Notes: generated by a model from the letters alone, not told the origin. DNA of 64,000 bases from Coprinopsis marcescibilis (GCA_004369085.1 ML210173.1:65206-129205); one strand, 5' to 3'. Numbered from the stretch's first letter, positions 1-11,499 are shown. Program-made: numbers and translations.

Positions 1-300
1 CTTCAGGTCCAAAATGTGCGCATATGACGTGTCCGCCATGAGAACACCGAGGCGAATGTATTTGTGTAATTTGGGGAAGGCTCCGGTCGTGTCATCGCGG
101 TGGATGTGGTATTCGTTCTGGACATGGGTCCAACAGGCGTCCCAAAGGTCGAAGTTGCTGAAGGGTACAATCTTATATTCAGCCCCGCATCTCTCGAGAA
201 GGTCGCGACAGATGGCTTTGATTTCTCCTTCAAGCTCTGGGCCAAGTATTTTGTCTTTGTCTACACCCCCGCTGGGTGACCCTAAGAGAGTGGATGTTAG
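1..300 (-). CDS. Probable terpene synthase (TRI5-like), N-terminal fragment cut by the window edge
   Basis: On the minus strand an open frame of about 95 codons runs off the left edge. It reads like the start of a basidiomycete trichodiene-synthase-like terpene cyclase: a helix with RDLLERCGAEYKI, then PFSNFDLWDACW, then the segment YIRLGVLMADTSYAHI, which resembles the conserved 'yi..GV..a.taYaHl' stretch of that family. Such enzymes cyclise farnesyl diphosphate; the Mg-binding Asp-rich and NSE motifs would lie beyond the edge and are not visible. The 5' end is not settled. No in-frame ATG is found, so a first exon joined through one of the AG sites near 240-295 is likely. Family membership rests on a remembered pattern only; another all-helical isoprenoid enzyme is possible. 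Confidence 0.4.
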
Positions 301-1137
301 CGCCGTCGAGCGTCTGTTCAAGCCCAAGAAATAACCCACCAGTAACCATGATCAGTGAGGAGGTAGCCCGGGGGCGTAATAGTAGATGGAAAGCTTCTGC
401 GAAGGACATTGTCCACCACTCCTCTTTTTAGGCAAGCTCTCTATCGATCTATCGAGTCTCTTAGCCATAGGAAGGTATCGTATTACTCTCGACAAGAGCC
501 TATTGCACAAGCTAGCCAGGACTGGGTGGGTGTATCCGTGAATCTCAGGCCTCAGGTCTGGACCCGAGAGAAGAGAACCTACCGTCGCAGGATTCGATGA
601 TGATTTACCTGTGCGACGATCCAAAGAGTGATCCCGAAGCTACGGCATAAGGCTTGAAAGGCATGCGGCAATGAGCATCATCTTAGACGCTAAACTTTGA
701 AGATAAGTGATTAGACGACGTTCCAAGCTCCGTGTTATTAGTATGTGCAGTTCCTCAGTATATCAATTCGCGAAAATTCAGGGCTTATGCAGAGAATTAA
801 GGGACGTGGGGTGTGCAAGGTAGAGCTACAGGTGGTCCGTGGTGTCTATTGGTCTAAGCATGTGTCCACGGGTGCTACATGGTACACATTGGACAAGTTG
901 CGGTGCAAGAAGGTCTCCTTTGGCGACGGCCGGTAGGAGCCGGTACGTAGCGCGGATTGTCAATGCAAGGATGCTTGACCACTATTGTCATCTTGGGCAC
1001 CTCCGTAAATGAGGAGCACAGGCGCAAAGCGCGCAAATTCGGTTTTAATGATCCGCGACCCGGGCTGACCTTCTAATCTTCCGACGAATCTCAAGGTGCG
1101 AGTGAAAGGAACGAGGGAGCATCTTGGAGGCCCTGGG
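301..1137. other. Intergenic, no gene recognised
   Basis: Open frames here are short, start at non-ATG codons or resemble no known protein. It holds the 5' side of the left-edge gene and the 3' flank of the DUF6533 gene. A short TCTATCGA-type direct repeat lies near 440-455. Confidence 0.5.
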
Positions 1138-2934
1138 TTATGAAATCCACTCGGCCCTGCGGAAACGCTCTGACTGGTTTTGCGTAGTTTGCGTTTCGTC
1201 GGAGCTAACGAGTTCCATGTCTTGAGTTTTGTCGGCCTCCTCATCAATGACCGTGGTGAAGATGTTAGTCGGAGTCCCAGGGCGGTGTTGCGCAGAAAGG
1301 CGGTCTTGTTGTTGAACTTCATGCCGGTACTGGAGGATTTGAAGAATGACACGATTGCAAAAGATGGAGTGGAGGACGTGCTGTGGCCTAGGTGTGAATC
1401 TTGTTACGACGTGACGAAGAGCAGAAGGTAAGGGCGACACTTGCATGCGCATGGTTTGTTTGTACGCATAAGGCTAAAGGAGGTTCATCAGAAACGGATC
1501 TACTGAAGCGAGAAAGAACGAACGAACTATCGTTGGGACAAGAGGTACGATGATGTTTCCAGTACTCAGAGCTTAAAGATTCAATGACCGTCAGGAAAAT
1601 TGCAATAATTCAATGTCGCGTTTTTCATACTAACCGAGCACGCATAAGCAATAGAATATTCCTGAAGATATGTCAGAAGATAATAGATTGGGATTTTTAA
1701 AAGCTTTCGCACCATTTTTATACAGCTGCGACAGCCAGGAAGTTCGACTGGCTCGAACTTCGAATGGTACGCGTTAGCACTTGATTCACTTTGGCAGAAT
1801 AAACGGATACTATACGATGTTGGATCGCTTTGATGACTGTGAGGCCGACGATGACTGAGAGTGGGCCAATCAAGGAATGTTCATTGAGCAGGATGATTGG
1901 AAGAACTCACTGGCTTCCATTACAAAAAGGACGACATAAACATAAAGAGACAGGTCCGAATCTTCAATTGCAATGCAGCCTGGCAGGAATTTCGGTGTTG
2001 GGGCGACTATAACGAGGGATGAGGGGTGACAAGGAAGGGGGAAAACGCTGACGGACAGTTCATGTGGCCAAGTTGTTTTCCAGTGAGGACAAAAGTCAGG
2101 ATAATACTAACCTGAATCAGGAACTGTCAGGCCTTGCGTTAGCTAAAACACCCAAGGCGCACCGTGAGAAACAGCGACAGCGACTTCACGACGACAGGGT
2201 TATTCTGCCATAGAGCAAACGTTCGCAGAATTATGATCACTGAATACTCGATCAGTTTAACGAAGTACGCGCGGTCCAGAGCTTCACACACTTTGGGCGA
2301 AAAACGACGCCATCGCGATCAACCCTGTTCCCCCAGTCAACGACGCATTCTTATCATTCTACATGCAAAGGGAACTCACATATTGTGCCAGACACCAATC
2401 GATAGCAAACCTTCGGATGGTTAGTTCATAGGAAACAACACATAAACAATCTGTCAAGCTGCATACTGTGTGCGGTACATGCCCAAAGTTTACTGGGTAA
2501 GTGCCAGCGGTCAGATGGCCAAATATGTGGAAAAGCCGATGCAGACTTACTGTAAAGGAAAACTCCAATATTAATGAAGGGAACGTAGCGGTTGATGTAA
2601 AACAAAGGCAACCCAAAGAACCAGGGGCATGTCCAGACATAATTGACCTGCGTTCTGGGTAAGCGAGCGTTCGCGCGTTCCTTGGTTCATCCCTGGACTC
2701 GCCTCCCGTATGAAGGTGAGTGTGTATTCGTGAATCTAGATACATCTACAGTTAAGGGATTAATGAGGTTCAAACGAATACAAAACATACCAGAGCTGCC
2801 ATGCAACCCATCAGAATATATCCTTCCACGGGAACAGTCGTATTGTACCCCGCCAGCTTCTCCTGGTGGTTCTTTAAAAACGCCAAAAAGTCTAGCAGCT
2901 GTTGCATGTCGATTGACGACGGGTCGAGGCTCAT
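1138..2934 (-). CDS. DUF6533 family multi-pass membrane protein
   Basis: A minus-strand gene of about nine short exons, found by matching small exons to the DUF6533 pattern. Exon 1 (2934-2791) starts MSLDPSSIDMQQLLDFLAFL and ends with a hydrophobic helix before GTATGT. The exon at 2647-2551 carries VNYVWTC and FYINRYVPFINIG, the family's 'Ev.yvW...l.fl.NRY.p.i' signature. Further left are IIILRTFALW (the 'llRvyALw' motif), VGLTVIKAIQHR, GIFYCLCVLALSTGN, NIIVPLVPT and a last exon with HVLHSIFCNRVILQIL plus a polar tail ending at 1138. This order matches the seven-helix family, widespread in mushroom genomes and of unknown function. One exon, expected to carry the 'lT..dE' segment between 2790 and 2648, could not be placed with confidence, so the gene may be slightly damaged or simply divergent there. 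Confidence 0.7.
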
Positions 2935-3941
2935 CGTTGCCTGGCGGTCATAAGTTCTCGGTTAAAAGAGAAAAGGAAAAAGAGAGCGGGCGTGGTTGAA
3001 AGTCGCCGGGAAGCGAAAGAAGTGGGGATTCTGTAACGGCTTGGGCTCTCCAAAGTGCGCCATTAGTACCAGTCCATGCCGTTCCAAATAATGCCGGAAC
3101 CACTGGCACTCGGCAGGCTGACCTGTCGAATTGTCATTGATTGAATATTGTACGGGATAATGAATCCGAGTGGTGCAAATCTCACCTGAGCATCATCGCC
3201 GTGAGGTGGTGCGAAAATGGGCTTAGAAGTCTGTTCTGTATCATTGACTTTAGATTAGTATACATTCCGCACTCCGGCGTGTGTGAAGGTGTCTATGTGG
3301 ATTCTGGAATCCTGGTGAAAGCCAAGGTTCGAATAATAGTGTAGAGAATCTAGGTATTTATTTGCACAGAAGATCGCAAGTTCCCGATAATTCACCGAGA
3401 GTTATCTCGAGTTCACACCTCAGTTCCTTCGTGACCGACGGAATGTAAATCTTAAAGCTTATTGACTCGAGCAACGCGTGTCGAAGCGGGTGAGGAGAAG
3501 AAAACAAAAACAAAAAACATACTTTCCCGTCCAGGTTGACTCGTGAGTGGCCGGTACACAGGGTATCTACTTTTGAGCCAAATTGTGTATCGGCGCGGGT
3601 AAGATGCGTCATGGCCTGTACGTCCACCAGCGACGAGTCGCGGTCCAGATCTGTCCAGTCGCTACTAGAAAAAGCAATTGTAAATGTCTGAGGATGGGAA
3701 AATGTGTGGCCCATTCTTGACGATGACTACAACAACGATACCGTTGCGACACCGCCGAATAAAGCGCCAGACAGGAACTTTCCTATTGTGGCTTCCTCCC
3801 ATCAGCATACGAGCTTCTGCAACTTGAAATGTCTTTGCTGAGCGACACCGAACTCCCAATTTATTGTTCCTGTCGTCTCTTGAACGCGTAGCATCGACGA
3901 CATCCAAGCGCTTTCAGAGCCCTTGGTAGCAACACTGAGCT
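2935..3941. other. Intergenic between divergent DUF6533 and sorting nexin genes
   Basis: Shared upstream region. The minus strand between 3358 and 3907 has exon-like pieces (for example SSDWTDLDRDSSLVDVQAM followed by a GTATGT donor near 3525), but they do not join into a recognisable protein. A small unrecognised gene cannot be excluded. Confidence 0.4.
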
Positions 3942-6538
3942 ATGGCGACATTACCCAGAGCAACGAATAAGTCGATCATCTTCCAGAGGCCTACATCGAA
4001 CTTCGACAGTGGTATCAACTCCTCGACAGCATGGACTGAATCACAGCATCCATCGGCTCCAGCAGCGCCTGCGTCGCGAAAATACCTCTCCGAGTCGAAC
4101 ATTCGCGAGAACCAATCGCTCTCGGATGATGAGATTGACGATTCAGAAGATGGCGACGAGATCACGCGCAAGGCCCGCGCCTTATACGACTTTCAAGGCA
4201 AGGCAGAATTCAGGGAGCTGGACGTCGAAGCAGGAGATGCGATTCAAGTAATCAAGGACGACGTTGGAGAAGGCTGGAGTTTGGTTCGAAACGATGCCGG
4301 TGAAATGGGATTGCTTCCTCAGACATATTACACAGTAAGTGGCTTAAGGGCATGCGTTAATGTGAGATCTGAAATTCTCGTCAGTTTACTTCTGAGCTTA
4401 TGCCGGCTCCTGGGCTGGAGATTGACGATTCACCCAATGCGAAGCAATATCCAAAACACGCAGCGAGAGAGGCTTCAGGCACCAGCATTACTCCTCGAGG
4501 CTCTCTAAGGGAGTCTCACGCTGTGGTTCCACCAATAGTACCTCAAAACACGGGAGAATGGCAAGCATTTCCCAGTTTTCGGCAAAGCCTGCTTGGAGGG
4601 AAGTCTCTCAATAGATTCTCCGCCTTCGTGACCAGTGGGGCAGAGGAATTCGTACTGAAAGGGTCAACGAAGCAGTCGGAAGATTATGGACTGTCTTCTA
4701 GGGCATCCCATTCCAAAGAAGATTCTTCAAACTCATTGGATGAAGAAGATCAGAGGCGACTCAGCAGAATCGAATCTGAACGTCATGTCGTCGACCCAGG
4801 GCCATCCTGGCAAGAGAAGGTCGCGCCTTTCCGCGTAATGGTGCATTCGCCTTCCAAACGAACATCGTTAAGATCTGGGGCCTTTACCGTCTACAACGTG
4901 ACATCCTTGTTCCACGCCCCCGTCGATAACCCTGACTCTGATCCACAACCAGAACCGGAAACACCGAGCCAAGAAAGTGTTGCTCGAGTCACAGTTCTGC
5001 GTCGTTTTTCCCATTTTGTAATCTTGCACACCGCTCTCACTCGAAGGTTACCTGGAATTGCACTTCCACCTCTACCAGAAAAACAGTATGCTGGCCGATT
5101 CAGCAACGACTTTGTTGAAGCAAGGCGCGGAGACTTGGAGCGGTACCTCAACAAAATCGTACGGCACCCCATTGCCCGTTACGCCGAAATCTTGACCTTT
5201 TTCCTAGGCTGCGAGAGTGACAGTGTAAGTGGGATGTATGTCTTCTCAGCATGCAATCGTGGATTACTGAATACTTCCTAGGAATGGAAACGCTGCTTGC
5301 CTGAACATCTGGCGATGCCTCCCGCTGGGCCTAGTTTCTATGCTCGGGTTGACCACCCAGCGTTTAACGTCGACGCGGAAGACGCTCAAGATTCGATAGG
5401 CCTCTTCGAAGCGCATACCAAAGCTGTAGGGAGGGGAGTTCAGGACCTACGAAGTGTCTTCTCTCGGATACGAGACGCACGTGTTGGTACGCCGAGTTAA
5501 ATCCCTCCAACGATTTCAACGACTTACATTTGCTTCAGAAATGTCCAAGGCCGAACGCCTCCTGTCGTATATACTGTTATCGTTAATAACCTCCAGGCCA
5601 TTGAACTCCCGCTCGACCGGAGACCCAGACGAAGTTCAGGGGAATAGCACTCAAACTCAGGCTGAATCCAAAGGGTTGATGAATGAAGAAGGGGCCTGGT
5701 GCTGGCGTGACAAATGCAACAGTATGTGCCTCTGGTCGCTTCAATGACGGAAACCCCGCTCAACGCAAATGTCAAGGCTGTCTTAAACTGACTAAAGCTA
5801 TGCAAAAGACTTCAGAAGCCCTGCAAAGTGTGGCAGACTTGTACGACGACCACGTACGTTGGGGATCGTTCATGTCTAGGTTGACCTGATGGTTAAATGA
5901 CAAGTCAGGCACGACGCACTCAGCTCGCAACTCATGAATCTCTGAAGACTATGGCGCATCCTTCAGCAATTTACGAGGTCTGCGAACCTATTACAGTTTC
6001 ACGGCAAGATGGCTGATGATGTTGCTGTAGGGTGTTATCACAACACATCGGTCATCCCTTTCGCTATACAATGATGCAGTATATGGAAATCAGGTACGTT
6101 CCATTATACGAACTGGCTCCTTAGCTGACTCCGCCCTTGCAGCCCGACGAAGATGTCGCTGCCCGCTGCGAAACCGTTCTCAACATAACCATGGCTGAAA
6201 TGGATGCTTACCATGCTCAAAAGTTTGAAGATACTCGGACAATAGCCGTGGAGCACCTAGATGGGGAGATTCAGTTCTACGAACAGGTTCTCTCCCGCCT
6301 TAGAGCAGCAAAAAGGAATTTCGAACAGCCCCAGTTCGAGGAGCTCGGCACGACACCGCGGCAGCCTTCGATATATGAGCGGGATCTGGACCATCCAAAG
6401 CTGGACTCGAAGCCCTTGACTCAACCTTGTCCGCATGTCTATGACTCTGCGCCGATGCGACCTGTTAGCGTCGCTATTCAGGAGGGTGTCAGTATGCTTC
6501 TTGGGAATCGAGGAAGTGTTTTTGGAAAGTTCTGGTAA
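3942..6538 (+). CDS. SH3-PX-BAR sorting nexin (SNX9/lst-4-like)
   Basis: Eight exons (3942-4334, 4385-5224, 5282-5486, 5539-5721, 5777-5853, 5909-5977, 6031-6093, 6143-6538) give an unbroken 741-residue protein. An acidic, disordered N-terminus precedes an SH3 domain at about 78-131 (ARALYDF at its start, GEMGLLPQTYYT at its end). A PX domain follows at about 279-412 (FRVMVHSPSK, VLRRFSHFVILH, LPPLPEKQ, RRGDLERYLNKI, HPIARYAEILTFFL). The rest is a helical BAR-type region with CLKLTKAMQKTSEAL, ARRTQLATHESL and a C-terminal coiled coil EIQFYEQVLSRLRAAKRNFE. SNX9-type proteins bind phosphoinositides and curved membrane in endocytosis and endosomal sorting; the SH3 domain recruits proline-rich actin and coat factors. 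Domain order and the intron phases support this model strongly. Confidence 0.9.
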
Positions 6539-7667
6539 CCGTATTTGGACGCGCTGAAAGACCGCCTAGCATATCAGTCTATTTCTTCTATTAAACCGGA
6601 TATTTTATGAACAAGTTATATATCAATATATTAGGTTCACAATCTTGAGTGAGAGGTTCTCGTAGACTCTTGCTTGTGCGACCTAGACCAGTCAGCCTAT
6701 ATGCGACCACGCACGCAGCCCATTTTTGATGGCAACTGGTCGTCTCGCGCGACCAAAACTAGGCTTTTATCAATTGCTTTTACCCTTAAGCTTGAAACGT
6801 CTAGATCGACCCTTACATGACTGCAAGACGCTGTAAACAACATTGTCCAATCTTCTGCTCACGGGATTCGCAGGCTAGTCGAACTTGACTATTTAATTCA
6901 CGGAAGGCGCAGAATGTCGTGAAGATGCATGCAAATGTCGACTGCACACTTCTTGGTTATGAGAAAAGTTCGAAGTAGACAACAACGTGTTGAGCTTCGT
7001 TCGGTAGACAATGCGGACGCTGGGTGGACGGACCAGTGGTCAGAACGTGGCGCTTGCGACTTCTGAAGATAGCCATCGAGTCTACGACAACAGAACACCC
7101 CCGAATTCTTCCGCTCCACAATGGTTCTGGGTCGGAGGTTGTCCACCAGCTGGTATGTGGCCTCCAAAATCTTTTGATTCGTGTGTATATACATTAACTG
7201 ATATCTGAATGCGACAGAATCACGAACGATTTGTTGTCAAGGGGCCACATTGGGTACACGGAGCCTAATATTATAGCGTCCTGGATCCCGCTGCAACAGC
7301 GATTCTCCGTTCTCACAGCTTCCAACATCCTTCGATTACAACTACCCATTCCGAAATAGTTGGCACATGTACTCACGTCACAGTGGGGGAGCGTGGACTC
7401 TAGACTTGTGACCCCACGCAACCCCAGGATAGACATCTTCTTTCCGAGTGCCTGAAAGAATGCAGTCCGCCACCTTCAGAATGGTAGGCGCATGTCCCAC
7501 GCGTAGCTGCCCTTTCTTCCCAGAACGACAAGTTGTGTGGTTTGCGACGCACAACATCCTCCTGTACATTGGAGCTAACAACCAAAGAGTACTTCGCGTG
7601 GGTCATGCAGGATATTTAAACTGCAGGAGGTTCAACAGACCTCACCTCGCCGACTAACACCCCAGTC
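6539..7667. other. Intergenic, no gene recognised
   Basis: 3' flank of the sorting nexin gene (AT-rich stretch ATATATCAATATATTAGG near 6617) and about 1 kb upstream of the GH79 gene. Open frames are short and unlike known proteins. Confidence 0.5.
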
Positions 7668-9637
7668 ATGGTCTTAATCGTCAACCCATACTTTCTGACA
7701 CTGGCAGCTTGGCTCTTTAACGGGGCGAAGGGTTTTGACGTCCGGATTCCCGTTGAAGCTCCTCCCAACAGCCACTCAATACCTGCGGACTTCGCCTCCC
7801 TCTCTATCGAGCTCGATGGGTGGCTGGAATGGGTCGGAAAGACATCGCGAAACGATTTCTTTTACAATGCGTTAGAAAACATTGTGCAGATTTCCGGAGT
7901 ACCACCGCGTATTCGGGTGGGCGGAAAAACACAGGACCGCGCATATTGGAGCGGGTCGACGGAGGTATGTTGCTACCTATCAACTCAGTTAGCGCAAGAG
8001 TATCTCACTGACCCTTGCGATAGATTGCAGATGTAATTTATCCAGTAGCCAATAGCAGCATTCCGTACCCTGAGGCCTTGAGAGTGAATGTCGGAGATGG
8101 GTTTTATCGTGCATGTAACTTTCTTCCGAATAGTGCGCATTCGTCTCTCCCCGCCCTATTCAAATATGTTAACCAAAAAATACAATTCAGACACTAGGGT
8201 CACTCATGGCTTGAACTTTGCTTCAGCGGACAGTCTGAGGGGTGTTTACCACTTGAACTCCATCCTCAATGCCTATCTGTCGCCAAGTTTCCTGGAGGCC
8301 AAAATAAGATTGGAAGCCGTAGAAATTGGGCATGAACCCGATCTCTATCTCGAAAATCGGTATCCACAACCTTACACCGCATCGAAATATGTATCCGAGT
8401 GAGTGAGCCCCTGTAGCTCTATACGCACGCACTCACCGGCCCTAGGTGGTCCACATGGGCCGGTAACGTACTGGACTATATCCCGCAGTTCCACCCTGAT
8501 ATCGTCGAATATGGCCTCAAATTCTGGGCTGGGTCATTATCGGCTTCTTCCCATTCTTCCACAGGCTTCTCCCCAGAGTCGCTTTTCAAAGAAGGACTAT
8601 TAACGAAAACCAGTGCAGGCCCTGCTATATCATCGTAAGAATTCTATGATCGATTAAGTTCTATGCTCTAACCATTTCCATCTCTAGATTCTCACAACAC
8701 CATTATAACGGGAACATATGTGCGGGAAGCGACCAAGATCTTCAGGATGTATTGGCCAAACACTACATTCGAAGCAATCTCTCTGTTTTCGCACCTGACA
8801 TTGCGATCACGAGAGCACAAGGTTTGGAATATGTGCTTGGAGAGATCGGAACCTTCACAACCCGTGCATCTGGAGTCAGTGATGTCGCTGGATCTGCAAT
8901 TTGGGCCCTCGATTACCTCTTGCATGCGTATGTTCATATTTACCAAATGAAGGATTGGCCATTTTAACCACCTTCTAGTTCTCATCTAGGAGTCTCCCGA
9001 GTGTTCTTCCACCAAGGGATTGGGTACAGGTCCAACATCGTGCGTCTTCCTTGTTTGTAGAGATGTCAGTACTAACTTTGCCCAAACAGGCGCAGCCGGT
9101 TGCTTTGCCTCGTTCTCCTAGCGATGGAAAGCAGCTAGACACCCCATTGTTGCCCTACATTCAGCCACAGTACTATGCTACTATCATTGCGGCTGAAGCC
9201 ATTGGTCCTGGCGTCAATACCCGAATTTCGGAACTGGTTGTCGACCACCCTGCTTTGTCTGCATATGCTTTCTATTCAGAGAAATCCTTAACGAGGGTCC
9301 TATTCATCAATTCTCGCGTCTACTTGAGAAAGAATGGAAGGCGAAAATCTATCCGCGTGGACCTTGATTTCATGGGACGTCGACCTAGGAGGGCTACGGT
9401 CAAACGATTGAGCATCGCGTACGTATCTGGATTATCTTTCCCATTGCTTGATATAAGTCATGTTAACCTTTTCATCTCTACAGGTCTGCTGACGATACAT
9501 CGAATCTGAGATGGGGTGGTGTGACGTACGAGACGGAAAGTGGTAGACCGGCCGGTACTGAGGAGAGTATACCCGTCCGCCTTGAGCGTAGCTTTGAGAT
9601 TCGTGATACAGAGGTGGCGTTGATTTCGTTCGTCTAG
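7668..9637 (+). CDS. Secreted glycoside hydrolase family 79 (beta-glucuronidase/heparanase type)
   Basis: Eight exons (7668-7964, 8024-8132, 8191-8398, 8446-8634, 8688-8927, 8979-9039, 9090-9418, 9484-9637) encode 528 residues. The hydrophobic start FLTLAAWLFNGAKGFD is a likely signal peptide. Family signatures are FASLSIELDGWLEW, GVPPRIRVGGKTQDRA, LEAVEIGHEPDLY, SVFAPDIAITRAQG and GVSRVFFHQGIGYRSN, followed by a beta-rich C-terminal domain ending near ERSFEIRDTEVALISFV. GH79 enzymes in fungi remove glucuronic acid or 4-O-methyl-glucuronic acid from arabinogalactan or related glycans outside the cell. The putative acid/base Glu184 is present, but the residue before it is His183, where clan-A enzymes normally have Asn. 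The likely nucleophile is Glu320 in LGEIGTF. The His change may alter or lower activity. Confidence 0.88.
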
Positions 9638-10914
9638 CACTTCAAGGGATTCAGGGCTACTTAATAAACCAAATGCCTGATTCATTTCGGCTTTGATACT
9701 ATCTTTGACCGACCACTTTATGTCTCAATGACAGGAACTCTACTTTAGAAAGGAAGGTTATGTCTTGAACGCAATCCAAGGAGAGCGCATTACCGAGTAT
9801 TATCTTCGGTGCCGAGTTCTACTTTCGACATTTACCCGGAAGAAGATGGGGCGGTCCGGGGGGTTCCTCGTGAACGAGCCCTTGAAGCTTGGAGGTTACC
9901 GCTGGTTACCACAAACCCTTCTTTTTGAACCGCGAAGTCAAACACCGAACAAAAGGATGTCCTGTTCTTGGGAATGTTTTCGGATAATACCTTGACCGCG
10001 GATATCACCAGATGCATCCGACACGAGGGCAAGCTAAAGCGACGATCTTGATTGATCTATTTTGGTCGCATTTTCCTTTGCTGTTCTTCTGGAGCATTGC
10101 TCGCCAACATAAGTTGCGCAATAGCATGTTCAGGTTCTTGGGTTCTTTTACCATAGTATACGGCGCCCGTTAGTCTGTACTGGATTTCTCGGCAAAATTC
10201 GAACGCATTCCGCTACCTACAGATTGCTATGAAGTTGAAACATGATTACAACACCTTCGGCACAATGTATGATGCACTTTTTTCAAGAGGTTCTCTGCAC
10301 AGTGGGTTAGTCCCTCGATCACCAAGGCTTTCGGTACCGAAGCGAATCAAGCTTCTTTGGCAATCCGTTGATTCATTCCCAGCATTATGTTTGCTGTTAC
10401 GTGGTTGGAAAATTAAGAAATAACGGACGTACAAGTTCGACGTGATATTTCTTTGCCAAACCTGTAACGTATACAGTACTTTGCGTGCCTAAGGCTTTCG
10501 AGAAATCGAGCGGTGCAATCAAGACCTCCATGATTAGATCAAACTCATCCCCAAATGAAGCGATACTAACCAAGGAGGTAGAGAAGGACCGAAATTGGTC
10601 CTTTCCGGGGTCGAAAGCACCTGTCGGGGCCGCGAGGCGAGTTTCAAAGGTTCTAGGTGTTCTAACGCCGAAGAACAGACGCAAAATACCGAACGTGGCG
10701 CTTCTGAATTGACCGCATGGACAAGTACGGGAGTGGTGATTGGAGGAAGACACATATCCAGCTCTGAATTCTCAGTACAGCACTTCGGAATGCGCCATGA
10801 AGAAAGATTCAGAAACACCAACTGCACGCCTGCAAGCGGCTAAATCGCAGGAGAAATACAGGACGAAGCGCACAGTTGCGCGGCTTTCCCGGGGCGAGAA
10901 AGCTCAGTCTTGCG
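9638..10914. other. Intergenic with possible unrecognised exons on the plus strand
   Basis: Two plus-strand stretches look protein-like: about 10018-10173, a hydrophobic segment containing ILIDLFWSHFPLLFFW, and about 10205-10423, containing IAMKLKHDYNTFGTMYDALF and preceded by a CTACAG acceptor-like site. I could not link them into a gene with a start codon and recognise no family; a decayed or divergent membrane-protein gene is possible. The stretch 10480-10850 has ORFs on both strands with no recognised product. Confidence 0.35.
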
Positions 10915-10923
10915 TATAAAAAG
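10915..10923 (+). promoter_or_regulatory. TATA box of the proline-rich secreted protein gene
   Basis: TATAAAAAG lies 76-84 bases before the ATG at 10999. The well-formed box suits a strongly expressed, regulated small secreted protein. Confidence 0.6.
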
Positions 10924-10998
10924 GAGCAGGACTCGGATTGAATTCTTCACTCGAAAAGTACTTTTCAGAGTTCTACAGACAGCAGTCTATCGGTTATC

Positions 10999-11499
10999 AT
11001 GCAGTTCAAGACCATCTTCGCTGCTCTCGTCGCTGTTGCATGCGCTGTTAACGCACTCCCTGTGGATGGCGATGGCAAGCCGAAGCCCAGCAAGCCCACC
11101 AGCGTAGTCCCGAAGCCAACCAGCAAAGTCCCGAAGCCCACCTTCGTGCCACCCAAGCCTTCTCTCCCACCCAAGCCCACTGGCAAGCCCCCTAAGCCGC
11201 CTCTCCCACCCAAGCCCACTGGCAAACCCCCCAAGCCTTCTCTCCCGCCCAAGCCCACTGGCAAGCCCCCCAAGCCGTCTCTCCCACCCAAGCCCACCGG
11301 TAAACCCCCCAGGCCCACTCTCCCACCCAAGCCCACTGGCAAGCCCCCCAAGCCGTCCCTCCCACCCAAGCCCACTGGCAAGCCCCCTAGGCCAACCGCC
11401 TTGCCACCCAAGCCCTCTCTCCCACCCAAGCCAACTGGCAAGCCACCGAGGCCCACTGTAGCACCTCCCAAGCCCACCAAGACCCCCAAGAAGGACTAA
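10999..11499 (+). CDS. Small secreted proline/lysine-rich tandem-repeat protein
   Basis: One exon of 166 codons with a clear ATG and a TATA box upstream. Residues 1-19 (MQFKTIFAALVAVACAVNA) form a classic signal peptide. The mature protein has no cysteine and is built almost only of Pro, Lys, Gly, Thr, Ser and Leu. Seven copies of a 13-residue unit LPPKPTGKPP(K/R)P(S/T/P) follow an imperfect KPTS/VPKP lead-in, and the chain ends in TKTPKKD. The composition predicts a strongly basic, extended polyproline-II rod outside the cell. I recognise no named family. Possible roles are a cell-wall or matrix component, a binder of acidic polymers, or an antimicrobial; none is shown by the sequence. Six repeats are contiguous and the seventh follows an A-LPPKPS spacer. 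Confidence 0.85.
   Translation: MQFKTIFAALVAVACAVNALPVDGDGKPKPSKPTSVVPKPTSKVPKPTFVPPKPSLPPKPTGKPPKPPLPPKPTGKPPKPSLPPKPTGKPPKPSLPPKPTGKPPRPTLPPKPTGKPPKPSLPPKPTGKPPRPTALPPKPSLPPKPTGKPPRPTVAPPKPTKTPKKD
11164..11457 (+). repeat. 39-bp coding minisatellite, seven copies
   Basis: Units start at 11164, 11203, 11242, 11281, 11320, 11359 and, after a 21-bp partial unit, 11419. Copies differ mainly at third positions and at the K/R and S/T/P positions, so repeat length should vary between strains. Confidence 0.85.

Noticed and set aside
3358..3907. Small minus-strand gene head-to-head with the sorting nexin
   Set aside because: Frames change with implausibly short introns (about 30 bases), and an in-frame TGA interrupts the best version; no family match.
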